Translations under genes and position numbers: made by a program | DNA from: Sacculina carcini | Lineage: Eukaryota > Arthropoda > Thecostraca > Sacculinidae | Direction of reading: 5' to 3' | NCBI GenBank assembly: GCA_916048095.2 | Contig: OU696570.1 | Span: forward strand, 8,684,928 to 8,748,927 | Length of the DNA: 64,000 nucleotides | In this document: one piece after another, positions 22,219 to 33,058 of the stretch | How positions within the stretch are numbered: position 1 is the first letter of the stretch | Layout: each line of letters opens with the position of its first letter | Notes under the pieces: generated by a model | Database searches by the model: none | Told to the model about the DNA's origin: nothing | What the model saw: the letters and a program-made list of their open reading frames with translations, nothing else

Positions 22219-23869
22219 GATCGGCAAAGCACCACCACCACTGAGAGAACTAGTCAGGACAGCAAGACAAACCACACTGAACGTACTATGCACCACATCT
22301 ATTGGCTTGGACAATTACTGGCCTCGTGTGACCACTCGCAAGCCAATTGTTGGCCAAGCCAACGATTGTCCGCTGCAAGCCAACAGTTGGCTAGGCCAAT
22401 CGTTGGCTTGGCCAACAATTGGCCTCGTGTGACCGCGGCTATACACTTTAGAAAACTACAAATTATACCGCATTGTAGAAAACAAGATTTCTAGCACGAT
22501 GGTATAATTTATTTTTATGTTTAACAAATATTTACTGAGAAATAGTAGAAAAATGAATTAATTTTAGTCGCCCGGTGTTCAAGTGTAATTCTGGATGTAT
22601 TTGAGAATTTTGCCAATTTTACACGTTTTTGTATCATTCGTGGGTATAAATTATAGCTTATCTTGTAGAACATAAGATTCTCTACACAGTAGTATATTCC
22701 TGCGTAATCGCATGTGCGTCAATTGTGATTGGACTTCAGTGAAATAAAATCAGTGTATATTCATGTGTAATCGCCAGTGCGCATAATAGCTGTCAACTTG
22801 GCAACATGACATTTTGACTTTACACCGCCGTAACTTCCTTCAGATACACTTTAGAAAATTCAAAATTATACCGTATTGTAGACAACAAGATTTCTAGCAC
22901 GATGGTATAATTTATTTTAATTTGTGACAATAGTTCCTGAGAAATAGTAGAAAAATGAATTAATTTTAGTCGCCCGGTGTTCAAGTGTAATTTTGGATGT
23001 ATTTGAGAATTTTGCCAATTTTACACGTTTTTTGTATCATTTTTGGGTATAAATAATAACTTATCTTGTAGAACACAAAATTATCTACACATTAGTATAT
23101 TCCTGTGTAATCCCAAGTGCGCATAATAGCTGTCAAATTGGCAATATGTCCTTTTGACTTTACACCGCCGTAACTTCCTTCAGATATACTTTGGAAAATT
23201 ACAAATATATTGTGGGTAATATTGTGGGTATAATATGTGGGTATAAATTATAACTTTTCTTGTAGAACACAAAATTATCCACAAAATATTATAATTTTTA
23301 TAGCTGTACCATTGCTGGTTTATGAGGAATAGATAGCGGAATATTGTCTAAAATATTCACGTTCTTTTGTGCTAATTTTGCCTTTTTGACTTTGTCATTT
23401 ACACTTCACACCGCCGTAACTTTTTTTAATACACTTTGGAAAATTAAAAATTATACCGTGTTGTATAAAACAAAATTCCCAGCACGATGGTATTATTTAT
23501 TTAGATGTGTGATAATTACCTTTTGAGAAATAGAGAAAAACGTATATAAAATCGGACGCGTGGAGTTTAAATAAAATTTTGAATATATATTGATTTTTTC
23601 TCCATTTTACATGTTTTATAATCAATTTTTGGGTATGAATTATAGTTTGTTGAGTAGAACAGTAAAATTTCTACACAGTGGTATAATTTTTATAGTTGTA
23701 CCATTGCTGGTTTAGGAAGAGTAGTTTTCAGAATATTGACCAGAATTTTCGCATTTTTCAGGGTTCATTTTGTCTTTTTACCGCCATGACTTTTTTTGAT
23801 TTCATTTTTAAAATTAAAAATTTAGCCCAGTGTAATTGCCAAGCCAAGCCAAAGCCAAGTGTAAAAGCC

Positions 23870-24830
23870 AAGTGTAATTTTGGATGTATTTGAAAATGTT
23901 GCCAATTTTACACGTTTTTTGTATCATTTGCGGGTATAAATTATAGCTTATCTTGTAGAACACAAATTATCTACACAGTAGTATATTCCTGTGTAATCGC
24001 AAGTGCGCATAATAGCTGTCAAATTGGCAATATGTCCTTTTGACTTTACACCGCCGTAACTCCCTTCAGATACACTTTGGAAAATTACAAATTATACCGT
24101 ATTGTAGAAAACATGATTTCTAGCACGATGGTATAATTTATTTTTATGTTTAACAAATAGTTACTGAGAAATAGTAGAAAAATGAATTAATTTTAGTCGC
24201 CCGGTGTTCAAGTGTAATTTTGGATGTATTTGAGAATTTTGCCAATTTTACACGTTTTTTGTATCATTTGTGGGTATAAATTATAGCTTATCTTGTAGAA
24301 AACAAAATTATCTACACAGTAGTATATTCCTGTGTAATCGCGAGTGCGCATAATAGCTGTCAAATTGGCAATATGTCCTTTTGACTTTACACCGCTGTAA
24401 CTCCCTTCAGATACACTTTGGAAAATTACAAATTATACCGTATTGTAGAAAACAAGATTTCTAGCACGATGGTATAATTTATTTTTATGTTTAACAAATA
24501 GTTACTGAAAAATAGTAGAAAAATGAATTAATTTTAGTCGCCCGGTGTTCAAGTGTAATTTTGGATGTATTAGAGAATTTTGCCAATTTTACACGTTTTT
24601 TGTATCATTTGTGGGTATAAATTATAGCTTATCTTGTAGAACACAAAATTCTCTACACAGCAGTATATTCCTGTGTAATCGCAAGTGCGTAAATTGTGAT
24701 TGGACTTCAGTGAAATTAAATCAGTGTATATTCATGTGTAATCGCAAGTGCGCATAATAGATGTCAAATTGGCAACATGACATTTTGACTCTACACCGCC
24801 GTAACTTCCTTCAGATACACTTTAAACTTC
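23870..24830 (+). repeat. ~343-bp tandem array, further units
   Basis: Unit starts lie at about 23980, 24323 and 24668/24735. The array ends in the module's terminal piece (ACCAAAATTTTCGCATTTTT), joined abruptly near 24830, consistent with unequal exchange. Confidence 0.8.
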
Positions 24831-25079
24831 AGAAAATTGACCAAAATTTTCGCATTTTTCAGGGTTCATTTTGTCTTTTCACCGCTATAACTTTTTTTGG
24901 TTTTATTTTTAAAATTTACAATTTAGTGTTAAGTGTAGACAAGAAAATTTCCAGCGTGATGGTATATATTGTTAGCGGGTACGCCAAGTGGTGGCCGAGT
25001 ATTAGCTGATAGAAAATGGACCAAGGAGGGTGGGACACACAAACAGACACACAGATGATCTCTTTTATATATATAGACT

Positions 25080-25532
25080 AGCATTAAAACCCGCCCGTTG
25101 TGCGGAAGAATTCATAAAAATATTGCAAATTAAAAATAAATAAGGCAAACTCATAAAAACCTTAATCAATTAAAAAGTCTAAATTTCATTATTTTTAATT
25201 TACATTTTGACAAAATATTTTCACTCAGCCCGCCTCATATTTAAACCCGGCCGACGTGCGGAATAATTCAGAACTCGAACACCATCCGTTCTGGTTCTTG
25301 AAGTCAAATCCATTAGTTTTGTATATGAATTCATTCTACACGGTGAAATTGAACGTTTTATTGCTGCCCGCGGGACATTTTTATTTCATAAAAATGAGCC
25401 ATCGCTTCGTTTGCGTTTGAAGCCCCTGATCATTGAACCAGCGAACCATGAACCAGCGCAATTATGTCACCTCATATTCAAGCATACATACACAGACAGA
25501 CAGATAATTTCTTCTTTATGTATATATATATA
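25080..25532 (+). repeat. Short module (third ~450-bp copy)
   Basis: Nearly the same as 14754-15202, including the A and B boxes, the CCCGCGGGACATTTTTATTT phrase and the CAGACAGACAGATAATTTC tail. Confidence 0.87.
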
Positions 25533-28500
25533 ACATTCAAACCCGCCCGTTGTGCGGAGCAATTCATAACATGAAATTCATATTCAATTCATAAAAAATA
25601 TGGAAAAATAAAAATGAAATAGGGTACACTCATTGAAATATTCATCTATTGAAAATTATAAGTTTAATTATTTTTATTTCGACAAAATATTTCCCCTCAG
25701 TCCGCCTGAGTCATTTTTAAACCCGCCCGTCGTGCTGAATAATTCAGAACTCGAACACGATCCGTTCTGGATCTTGAAGTCAAATCCATTGGTTTTGTGT
25801 ATGGATTAATTCTACAGGGTAAATTGAACGTTCTATTGTCTATAGTTGCTGCCCGCGGAGCATTTTTATTAAAAAAATACCTTTTTTAAATGAAACATTT
25901 GAAAAAATGAACTAAAAAATGGAAACACTTTTTTTAAACCCGCCCCTCATGGAAAAAAAATTAGTGAAAATTGAAAAAGAAAAACAAACCCATAGGAATG
26001 TTTAGCCAATATGAAAGTCTAAATGTGAAATTTATGTTTCAATTTAGAAAACATGTTTTTCCACAACCCGCCTCATATTTAAAGCTGCCCGTCGTGCGGA
26101 ATAATTCAGAACTCAAACACGAAACAAACACAAAGAAAATTGATGAAAAACGACCAACAGAAAAAGTGAAATTTGTAAATTCTTGTTTTAATTATTGACG
26201 ATGTTTTTCATTAAAACCCGCCCGTTGTGCGGAGCAATTCATAACATGAATAACTGCCCGCGGGACATTTGTATTGCATAAAAATGAGCCATCGCTTCGT
26301 TTGCGTTTGAAGCCCCTGATCATTGAACCAGCGAACCATGAACCAGCGCAATTATGTCACCTCATATTCAAGCATACATACGCAGACAGACAGATAATTT
26401 CTTCTTTATGTATATATATAGCAGTAAAACCCGCCCGTTGTGCGGAGCAATTCATAACATGAAATTCATATTCAATTCGTAAAAAAATATGGAAAAATAA
26501 AAATGAAATAGGGTACACTCATAAAAATATTAATCAATTGAAAATTATAAGTTTAATTACTTTTATTTCGACAAAATATTTCCCCTCAGTCCGCCTGAGT
26601 CATTTTTAAACCCGCCCGTCGTGCTGAATAATTCAGAACTCGAACACGATCCGTTCTGGATCTTGAAGTCAAATCCATTGGTTTTGTGTATGGATTTATT
26701 CTACAGGGTAAATTAAACGTTTTTTTGTCTATAGTTGCTGCCCGCGGAGCATTTTGATTTGTAAAAAAATACAAAATGAAATGATAAAAAATGGAAACAC
26801 CCTTTTTAAACCCGCCCGTCGTGGGGAACAAATCATACAATAAAATTCATATTTGAAGTCAAATCCATTGGTTTTGTGTATGGATTAATTCTACAGGGAA
26901 AATTGAACGTTCTATTGTCTATAGTAGCTGCCCGCGGAACATTTTTATTTTTAAAAAAAATTACCTTTTTTAAATGAACCATTTGAAAAAATGATATAAA
27001 AACATTTTTTTAAACCCACCCGTCGTGCGGAACAATTCATACAATAAAATTCATATCAAATCTATAAAATATAATGAATACAAATTGAAAACCAAAAAAT
27101 GTAACCTATAAATATCTTAACCAATAGAAAAGTCTAAATGTGAATATTTTTGTTCTTATTTTGACCAATATTATCCCTCAACCCGCCTGATATATAAATC
27201 TGCCCGTCGTGTGGTATAATTCAGAACACACACACACACGAAACAAACAATGAAAGATGATGAAATCTTTTCATCAGAATGTTTCCAAACTATATTTATT
27301 ACTTAACATCATTCCCCAATATCATTTGCTTAAGTACTATTTCACTTTTACCGCTATAATATTTATTTTTACAATTTATATATTTTCCGCTATCATTAAA
27401 ACCCAATATAACCTGAGTCAAACCTACCCAACCCAACCCAACCATCCAATCTTGACCGCTCTCAGCCTAGTCTGAGGTGATTTAACTTATTAGTTTGTGA
27501 TCACAAAATATACTGATGCGATCATAATTTGTAATCAGAAGACTGAGATTATCTACCCCAGGGGTCCCAAACACGCGGCCCACCAATACTTATCCCGCCA
27601 ATATAGTACCCAATACTCAACCCGCCAATATAGTATCGGAACCAAACTGTAAGGCAGCTAAATTCACATTTGTTGCATAATGCGATATAATTATACACCA
27701 TTATCATATTATCTCATGATTCCCGGTTAATGCTTCCACTAATGCATCATATTCCTACAGTTGTTATTTTTTGGATTACACCGATATTACAGCCCTTGAT
27801 ATTACAGCCGATATTATATTATGCAATCTATATTCTGCTACGTATTATTCTTAATACATATATCATCAGATCGCAAAATATATTTAAAGGTTCACATCAT
27901 TCTCCAAAATCATTTGCTTAAGAGCTATTCTACTTTTATCGCTAGAATATTTACTGCTAGCAAAATATCATATACCTCGCTATCATTTAAACCCACTCTT
28001 TATAGATACATTTAAACCCGCCCGTCGTGCGGAACAGTTCATAAAATATAATTAATATTCAATTCATAAAAAAATTAGTGCAAATTGAAAAAGAAAAACA
28101 AACCCACAGGAAAGTTATAGCTAATATAAAAGTCTAAATGTGAAATTTATGTTTCAATTTAGAAAACATGTTTTTCCACAACACTATCAAAACAATGCAA
28201 CCTTCTGTCATCTCTATAATTCCAGGTTAATGCTTCCGCTAAAACAGCATAAGTTGGCATTACATGATATTGCAGCCCATATCCTTATGCAACTTATGCT
28301 TATGCAACTTGAAATTAAACCAATTAAATTACACAGTTAAATTCAGTAGTTTACTTTGTTCCCAATAGCATTTTACCCGCCCGTCGTGCGGAACGTTATT
28401 GAGGACAATAAAGCCTTTATATTCAGTAGAGTGTAGCATTAATTAAACTGTACGCAATAAAACCACACCATCCATGCTTGGAGATAATATGATGCATTCT

Positions 28501-30206
28501 TAATTGTGATTGGGCTTCAGTGAAATTTAATCGGTGTATATTCCTGTGTAATCGCAAGTGCGCATAATAGCTGTCAAATTGGCAATATGTCCTTTTGACT
28601 TTACACCGCCGTAACTTCCTTCAGATACCCTTTGGAAAATTACAAATTATACCGTATTGTAGAAGAAAAGGTTTCTAGAACGATGGTATGATTTATTTTT
28701 ATGTGTAACAAATAGTTACTGAGAAATAGTAGAAAAATGAATTAATTTTAGTCGCCCGGTGTTCAAGTGTAATTTTGGATGTATTTGAGAATTTTGCCAA
28801 TTTTACACGTTTTTTGTATCATTTGTGGGTATAAATTATAGCTTTTCTTGTAGAACACAAAATTCTCTACACAGTAGTATATTCCTGTGTAATCGCAAGT
28901 GCGCATAATTGCTGTCAAATTGGCAATATGTCCTTTTGACTTTACACCGGCGTAACTTCCTTCAGATACACTTTGGAAAATTAATAATTATACCGTACTG
29001 TAGGAAACAAAATTTCTAGCACGATGGTATAATTAATTTTAATGTATGACAAATAGTTCCTGAGAAATGGGTATAAAAATGAATAAATTGTAGTCACCCG
29101 GTGTTCAAGTGTAATTTTGGATGTATTTGAGAATTTTGCCAATTTTACACGTTTTTTTGTATCATTTGTGGGTATAAATTACACTTTTTCTTGTAGAGCA
29201 CAAAATTCTCTACACAGTAGTATATTCCTGTGTAATCGCAAGTGCGTATAATGGCTGTCAAATTGGCAATATGTCCTTTTGACTTTACACCGCCGTCACT
29301 TCCTTCAGATACACTTTGGAAAATTAAGAATTATACCGCATTTAAAAAAATACAATTTCCAGCACGATGATATAATTTATTTTAATGTGTGACAAATAGT
29401 TCCTGAGAAATAGGTAGAAAAATGAATTAATTTAGCCGCCCGGTGATCAAGTGTAATTTTGGATGTATTTGACAATTTTGCCAATTTTACACATTTTTTG
29501 TATCATTTGTGGGTATAAATTATAACTTTTCTTGTAGAACACAAAATTATCTACACAATAGTATAATTTTTATAGCTGTACCATTGCTGGTTTATGAGGA
29601 ATAGATAGGGGAATATTTACCAAAACATTCACGGTTTCCAGTGCTAATTTTGCATTTTTGACTTTGTCATTTTGACTTCACACCGCCGTAACTTTTTTTC
29701 AATACACTTTGGAAAATTAAAAATTATACCGTGTTGTAGCAAACAAAATTCCCAGCATGATGGTATTATTTATTTAGTTGTGTGATAATTAGTTTTTGAT
29801 ACATAGAGAAAAAAGTATAGAAAATCGGACGCGTGGAGTATAAATATATTTTTGAATATAGATTGAAATTTTGTCATGTTTACATCTTTTATGTTCTATT
29901 TTCGGATATGAATTATAACCTATCTTGTAGAACAGAAAATTCTCTACACAGTGGTATAATCTGTTTGGCTGTACCATTTCTGGTTTATGAGGAGTAGATG
30001 GCAGAGCATTGACGACAATTTTCGCATTTTTCAGGGTTCATTTTGTCTTTACACCGCTATAACTTTTTTTGATTTCATTTTTGAAATTTAAAATTTAATC
30101 TAAAGTGTAGACAAGAAAATTTCCAACGTGATGGTATAAATTGTTAGCGGGTAGGCTGAGTGGTGGCCGAATAATAGCTGATAGAAAATGGACCAAGGAG
30201 GGTCGA

Positions 30207-30237
<31 letters not shown>

Positions 30238-30268
30238 GACAGACACACAGAGGATCTCTTTTATATAT
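25533..30268 (+). repeat. Long module 3 (~4.7 kb), composite
   Basis: It begins GCATTCAAACCCGCCCG. A truncated short module is embedded at about 26210-26420, with a new long-type start at 26421. The part from about 27300 onward parallels long module 1, including CCAACCCAACCCAACC, TACCCCAGGGGTCCC and ATTACAGCCGATATTAT. It ends at GGATCTCTTTTATATATA before the long TA run. Confidence 0.75.
28500..29560 (+). repeat. ~343-bp tandem array, three units
   Basis: Unit starts at about 28538, 28878 and 29221 give a period of about 343 bp. Units diverge by a few percent from those at 17315. Confidence 0.86.
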
Positions 30269-30270
30269 AT

Positions 30271-30359
<89 letters not shown>
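30269..30359. repeat. (AT)n microsatellite closing repeat cluster 2
   Basis: A ~90-bp pure TA run follows the module end TTTTATATATATAG, then ACACAAACACACACACACAT-type repeats. Confidence 0.92.
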
Positions 30360-30360
<1 letters not shown>

Positions 30361-30564
30361 GCACACAAACACACACACACATACACACACACATAATCAT
30401 TCATGTATACAAACAATAACATAACATCAATATAAACATATTAGCACGTACTCAGCGATGTTCAAGTTGTGTTCAGGAGTGTGCTTTCATGTGAATGTCC
30501 CGTATATATATCTGACAGCGTGGTAGTTCAATCGTTTTCTTCCGGCATCTGTGATAATCTTCGG

Positions 30565-30890
30565 CTAGATAATGTCGCTTTGTCTTGTCGTTCGAGATCC
30601 ACTTTGTCGTTCTATGGTGTTGTACAGCAGGTTCGGCGTGTTTATCTGCATAATTTTGAAAATGAGTCGTTTTCTGTTGGTTGTAAATAACTTGTCAATT
30701 CGCGGCATTCCCAGCTTGGTAAATGCGTCGGATATATGATCTCGTTTTCGTCTTTTCGTGAGTATTCGTGCGCAGAAGTTAGAAGAGAACTTTTTGAAGT
30801 TTGTGAAGCTGTGTAGGTCCTGTTGTGCCATTTATAGTGATGCAGTATGTAAGTGTTGACATAATGAACGCATTGATGAGTCGTTAGAAA
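30565..30890 (-). pseudogene. LINE B RT thumb and C-terminus
   Basis: Minus-strand frames read INAFIMSTLTYCITINGTTG-like text, then FCARILTKRRKRDHISDAFT, KLGMPRIDKLFTTNRKRLIF. These align by eye with the plus-strand copy at 12785-13020 (TIIDAFILSILSYCISVYG; MPTIDDLFTKNRNRLI). The jump from GGSLSC text near 30910 straight to this thumb shows an internal deletion of the palm. Confidence 0.75.
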
Positions 30891-31050
30891 AAAACAAGAA
30901 CAGCACACAACTGAGAGAGCCCCCTTGAAATATCGACATATTTGGTGTTGTCGCTCTCTTGGATGATAATTGGTATCCACCAGGCTGTTGCACTTTGACT
31001 TGTTGAGTGTGGCCTTTCAAGTAATGTCGGAACCAGCGGTCATCGATGTT

Positions 31051-31540
31051 TTAAGATCGTATTTTGTCGAGCAGTAGGTCGTGGTCAACAATATCAAAGC
31101 ACTTTGACAAATCAATGGATGTTACGATGGTTGCTTTCCTTTCCTGCATAGCCTTGTAGATGGTGTCGGTCACTGTTGCAAGCGCTGTTTCATACGAGTG
31201 GTTTTTCCTGTAGCCATGATGTGCATCACTCAGTATGTTATGGTCTTCCATGTATTGGGTCAGTTGTAGTTGCACCACCTTCTCTATTAGTTTCATTACT
31301 GGCGGAATTATGGATATCGGTCTCGTGTCGTTGTTGCCTTTAGGTATAGGAACGATCATCGCATGTTTGAGACGTGTTGGTTATTAGGATTTCGCATGTT
31401 ATTAGGATTTCATTCACAATGTCTAATAGTATATGGCATATACCGTCGTAAAAAGTGATTATCGACTTCATACTGATGCCGTCGGCGTCTTCTGTCATGT
31501 TCGGCTTCATGCTAAGTATGATCATTGTTAATGCTTCCAT
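31051..31540 (-). pseudogene. LINE B reverse transcriptase, fingers to early palm
   Basis: Two overlapping minus-strand frames carry RT blocks 1-4: KPNMTEDADGISMKSIITFY, then MIVPIPKGNNDTRPISIIPP, VMKLIEKVVQLQLTQYMED, HHGYRKNHSYETALATVTD and VTSIDLSKCFDIVDHDLLLD (first catalytic Asp in SIDLSKCFD). A frame change separates the first block from the rest near 31350. The YADD block that should follow is absent. Confidence 0.78.
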
Positions 31541-31593
31541 ACTGATCGCACTCAGTTGTAACCAGCCTGTATTGACTCGTGGCAGTCTGTTGC

Positions 31594-31833
31594 CTATACA
31601 GTACTCGCTAACTGGTATTTCCCGTGATGTCGATGCTCCGATGTTATGTGGTAGTTAAGTTCGTTCGCGTCATGTATAGTCGGATGTTTTCGGTTTGTTG
31701 TGCCAATTATGTGTTTGCATTGTCGCCCAAAATCGTTCGGTCTTTTCTGGATTCGCTCTGATATCATCGTCGCAGAGTAGTTTCGTATGGCAATCTTGTA
31801 TTCTTTGTTTAATTTCCGGTATTCGTCTGTCAT
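31594..31833 (-). pseudogene. LINE B ORF2 linker between endonuclease and RT
   Basis: Minus-strand frame with TDEYRKLNKEYKIAIRNYSA and ERIQKRPNDFGRQCKHIIGT. The RKLNKEYK.AIR pattern is the usual spacer before LINE RT. It is disconnected from both flanking parts by frame breaks. Confidence 0.65.
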
Positions 31834-32084
31834 TTAGTGTAGTAAGGCGTACTTTCTTCTCTTGTATAATAATCGTATGTCGAATGGGAGTGGTCTTCGG
31901 TGTGTGTTACGTATTCTGACTCGTCTGACAGGCAGGAAAATAGTGAGAAATGTGACAAAAATGTGGACGAAATAATCCTACTTCGTCTCGATTGATTTAC
32001 TAGAATAGAATGGAGTACAGTCTGACAGCCGCAGAAGGTCTATACACAGCGGTATGTCTATATTCTGGTAAAGTCTTGTGATTT

Positions 32085-32996
32085 TCATAATTTCGTTTGT
32101 TTTGTGGCAGTGTGTTTGATGTTTACTATTGTGAAATGATGAGGTGTTCCATAGTGGCATCGCTGAACATGGGCATCGACAATATGCAGATCGTTTTTCA
32201 CGGATACAAAGTCGAGCAAACTATAGGATAGGACGTAAGTCGGCTTGGTAGTGTTACATATTGTCATGCTGTAGTTCGTCATAATTTGGCGAACTTTTTT
32301 GGCTGGTAAGTGGTCTTTCAGCAGGCATGCATTGAGGTCACCTCCTATTATAATCTCGGCGTCTTTGTATCGGCATATCACTTCTTGGAGCTGCTCTTCC
32401 AGGTCGTCCAGGTCGACAATCACTTGTCCCACAGTGCATACAGGCGGTCTGTATACACTGCCAATGACAAGCGTGAGACCCCTGATTACAGCCTTCACCC
32501 AGAGTATTTCAATGTTGCTGTTGAGGTTCATCACTAGCAGGCTAATAATTTCGTGTGTTGTCGCTTCTTTGATAATTATAGCTACTCCCCCATAACCAGC
32601 TGGTTGAGCAGATGTGTTAGGTCTGTCGCGTCGAATGAGAGTATAATTCCGTATGTTAAAAAATCGTGTCGGTATCTCGGGTTTCAACCACGTTTCGCTT
32701 AACATGAATATGTCGAATGAAATCGTTTTAATTTGCATATCGAAGCAGATGTCGGGTACTTTATTACGTAATGATTGAATATTCAATTGGTACACTTTCA
32801 TATAGTCATCACTGTTTCGCGTTTGCTTTTCAGTTTTTCGTTTTTCGCAGTTTCGACTGTTTGTTACCGATTGATTATCGTTGCCTGTATCTCTGTAAAA
32901 ACCGGACACTGTGCTGACAACACTGGATGTTGCATCGGTCGAGTCTAGTTTTTTAAATGACAATCTACATCTGTGCGCTTTATAATTTGCAGTCAT
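32085..32996 (-). CDS. LINE B AP-like endonuclease (N-terminal part of ORF2)
   Basis: About 300 residues are continuously open. Endonuclease motifs appear in order: YQLNIQSLRNK (Asn of motif I), MLSETWL (Glu), IRRDRPN, GYGGVAIIIK, GSVYRPP, IIGGDLNA (Asp/Asn) and a late TPHHFTI replacing the usual SDH. The enzyme nicks the target so that the 3' OH primes reverse transcription. A stop follows near 32085 where ORF2 should continue. The aspartate before the final histidine appears changed, so activity is doubtful. Confidence 0.85.
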   Translation of the reverse strand: MTANYKAHRCRLSFKKLDSTDATSSVVSTVSGFYRDTGNDNQSVTNSRNCEKRKTEKQTRNSDDYMKVYQLNIQSLRNKVPDICFDMQIKTISFDIFMLSETWLKPEIPTRFFNIRNYTLIRRDRPNTSAQPAGYGGVAIIIKEATTHEIISLLVMNLNSNIEILWVKAVIRGLTLVIGSVYRPPVCTVGQVIVDLDDLEEQLQEVICRYKDAEIIIGGDLNACLLKDHLPAKKVRQIMTNYSMTICNTTKPTYVLSYSLLDFVSVKNDLHIVDAHVQRCHYGTPHHFTIVNIKHTATKQTKL

Positions 32997-33058
32997 ATGT
33001 TAGCAAGCGTGGGACATTCCATTGAGAATGCCGCATGTTGTGTATCTTGTTGTGTATC

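Larger units (their letters stand above)
21275..22440. mobile_element. PIF/Harbinger DNA transposon, internally deleted, with intact ends
   Basis: The 1166-bp element has inverted ends starting AGCCG(T/C)GGTCACACGAG, each more than 100 bp long and built of CCAATTGTTGGC/CCAACGATTGGC sub-repeats. ATA flanks both sides (21272-21274 and 22441-22443), the 3-bp target duplication of this superfamily, and the split ~343-bp unit reads on across it. Inside are two convergent genes: a MADF-domain protein on plus and the transposase N-terminus on minus. Autonomous relatives are several kb, so most of the transposase is deleted. The ends look able to be recognised by a transposase supplied elsewhere. Confidence 0.88.
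21184..23220 (+). repeat. ~343-bp tandem array interrupted by PIF/Harbinger
   Basis: Unit starts are seen at about 21184, 22691/22756 and 23096. The first unit is split at 21274/22441 by the DNA transposon. Near 23200 the array is cut short by a partial unit with GTGGGTA repeats. Confidence 0.8.
19099..25079 (+). repeat. Long module 2 (~6 kb), carrying the PIF/Harbinger insertion
   Basis: It begins with GCATTAAAACCCGCCCG at about 19101 and ends at ATGATCTCTTTTATATATA near 25078. It is longer than the other long modules because of a second set of boxes (20340, 20458, 20640, 21012), more ~343-bp units, and the 1166-bp PIF/Harbinger element. Confidence 0.75.
14749..30268 (+). repeat. Repeat cluster 2: head-to-tail train of GC-box modules separated by TA runs
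   Basis: About 15.5 kb consists of forward-oriented modules. Each starts GCATTAAAACCCGCCCG (or GCATTCAAACCC) followed by TTGTGCGGAGCAATTCAT, and ends with CAGACAGACAG or CACAGAGGATCTC and TTTATATATATA, which runs straight into the next start. Starts are seen at about 14754, 15203, 15652, 19101, 25080, 25533 and 26421; a box at about 26216 begins a truncated module. Two lengths occur: short (~450 bp) and long (3.4-6 kb). Long modules carry several more GC boxes, TACCCCAGGGGTCCCAAACA-like text, and ~343-bp tandem units. No ORF of the repeat itself is credible. The architecture (CAGA run plus TA run, GC hairpin) resembles mini-me/DINE-1 or pearl-type non-autonomous elements; class is inferred. 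Confidence 0.82.

Noticed and set aside
14749-30268. Regularly spaced GC boxes resembling a CRISPR array
   Set aside because: Spacing is 150-450 bp and irregular, the DNA between boxes is itself repeated, and the genome is animal.
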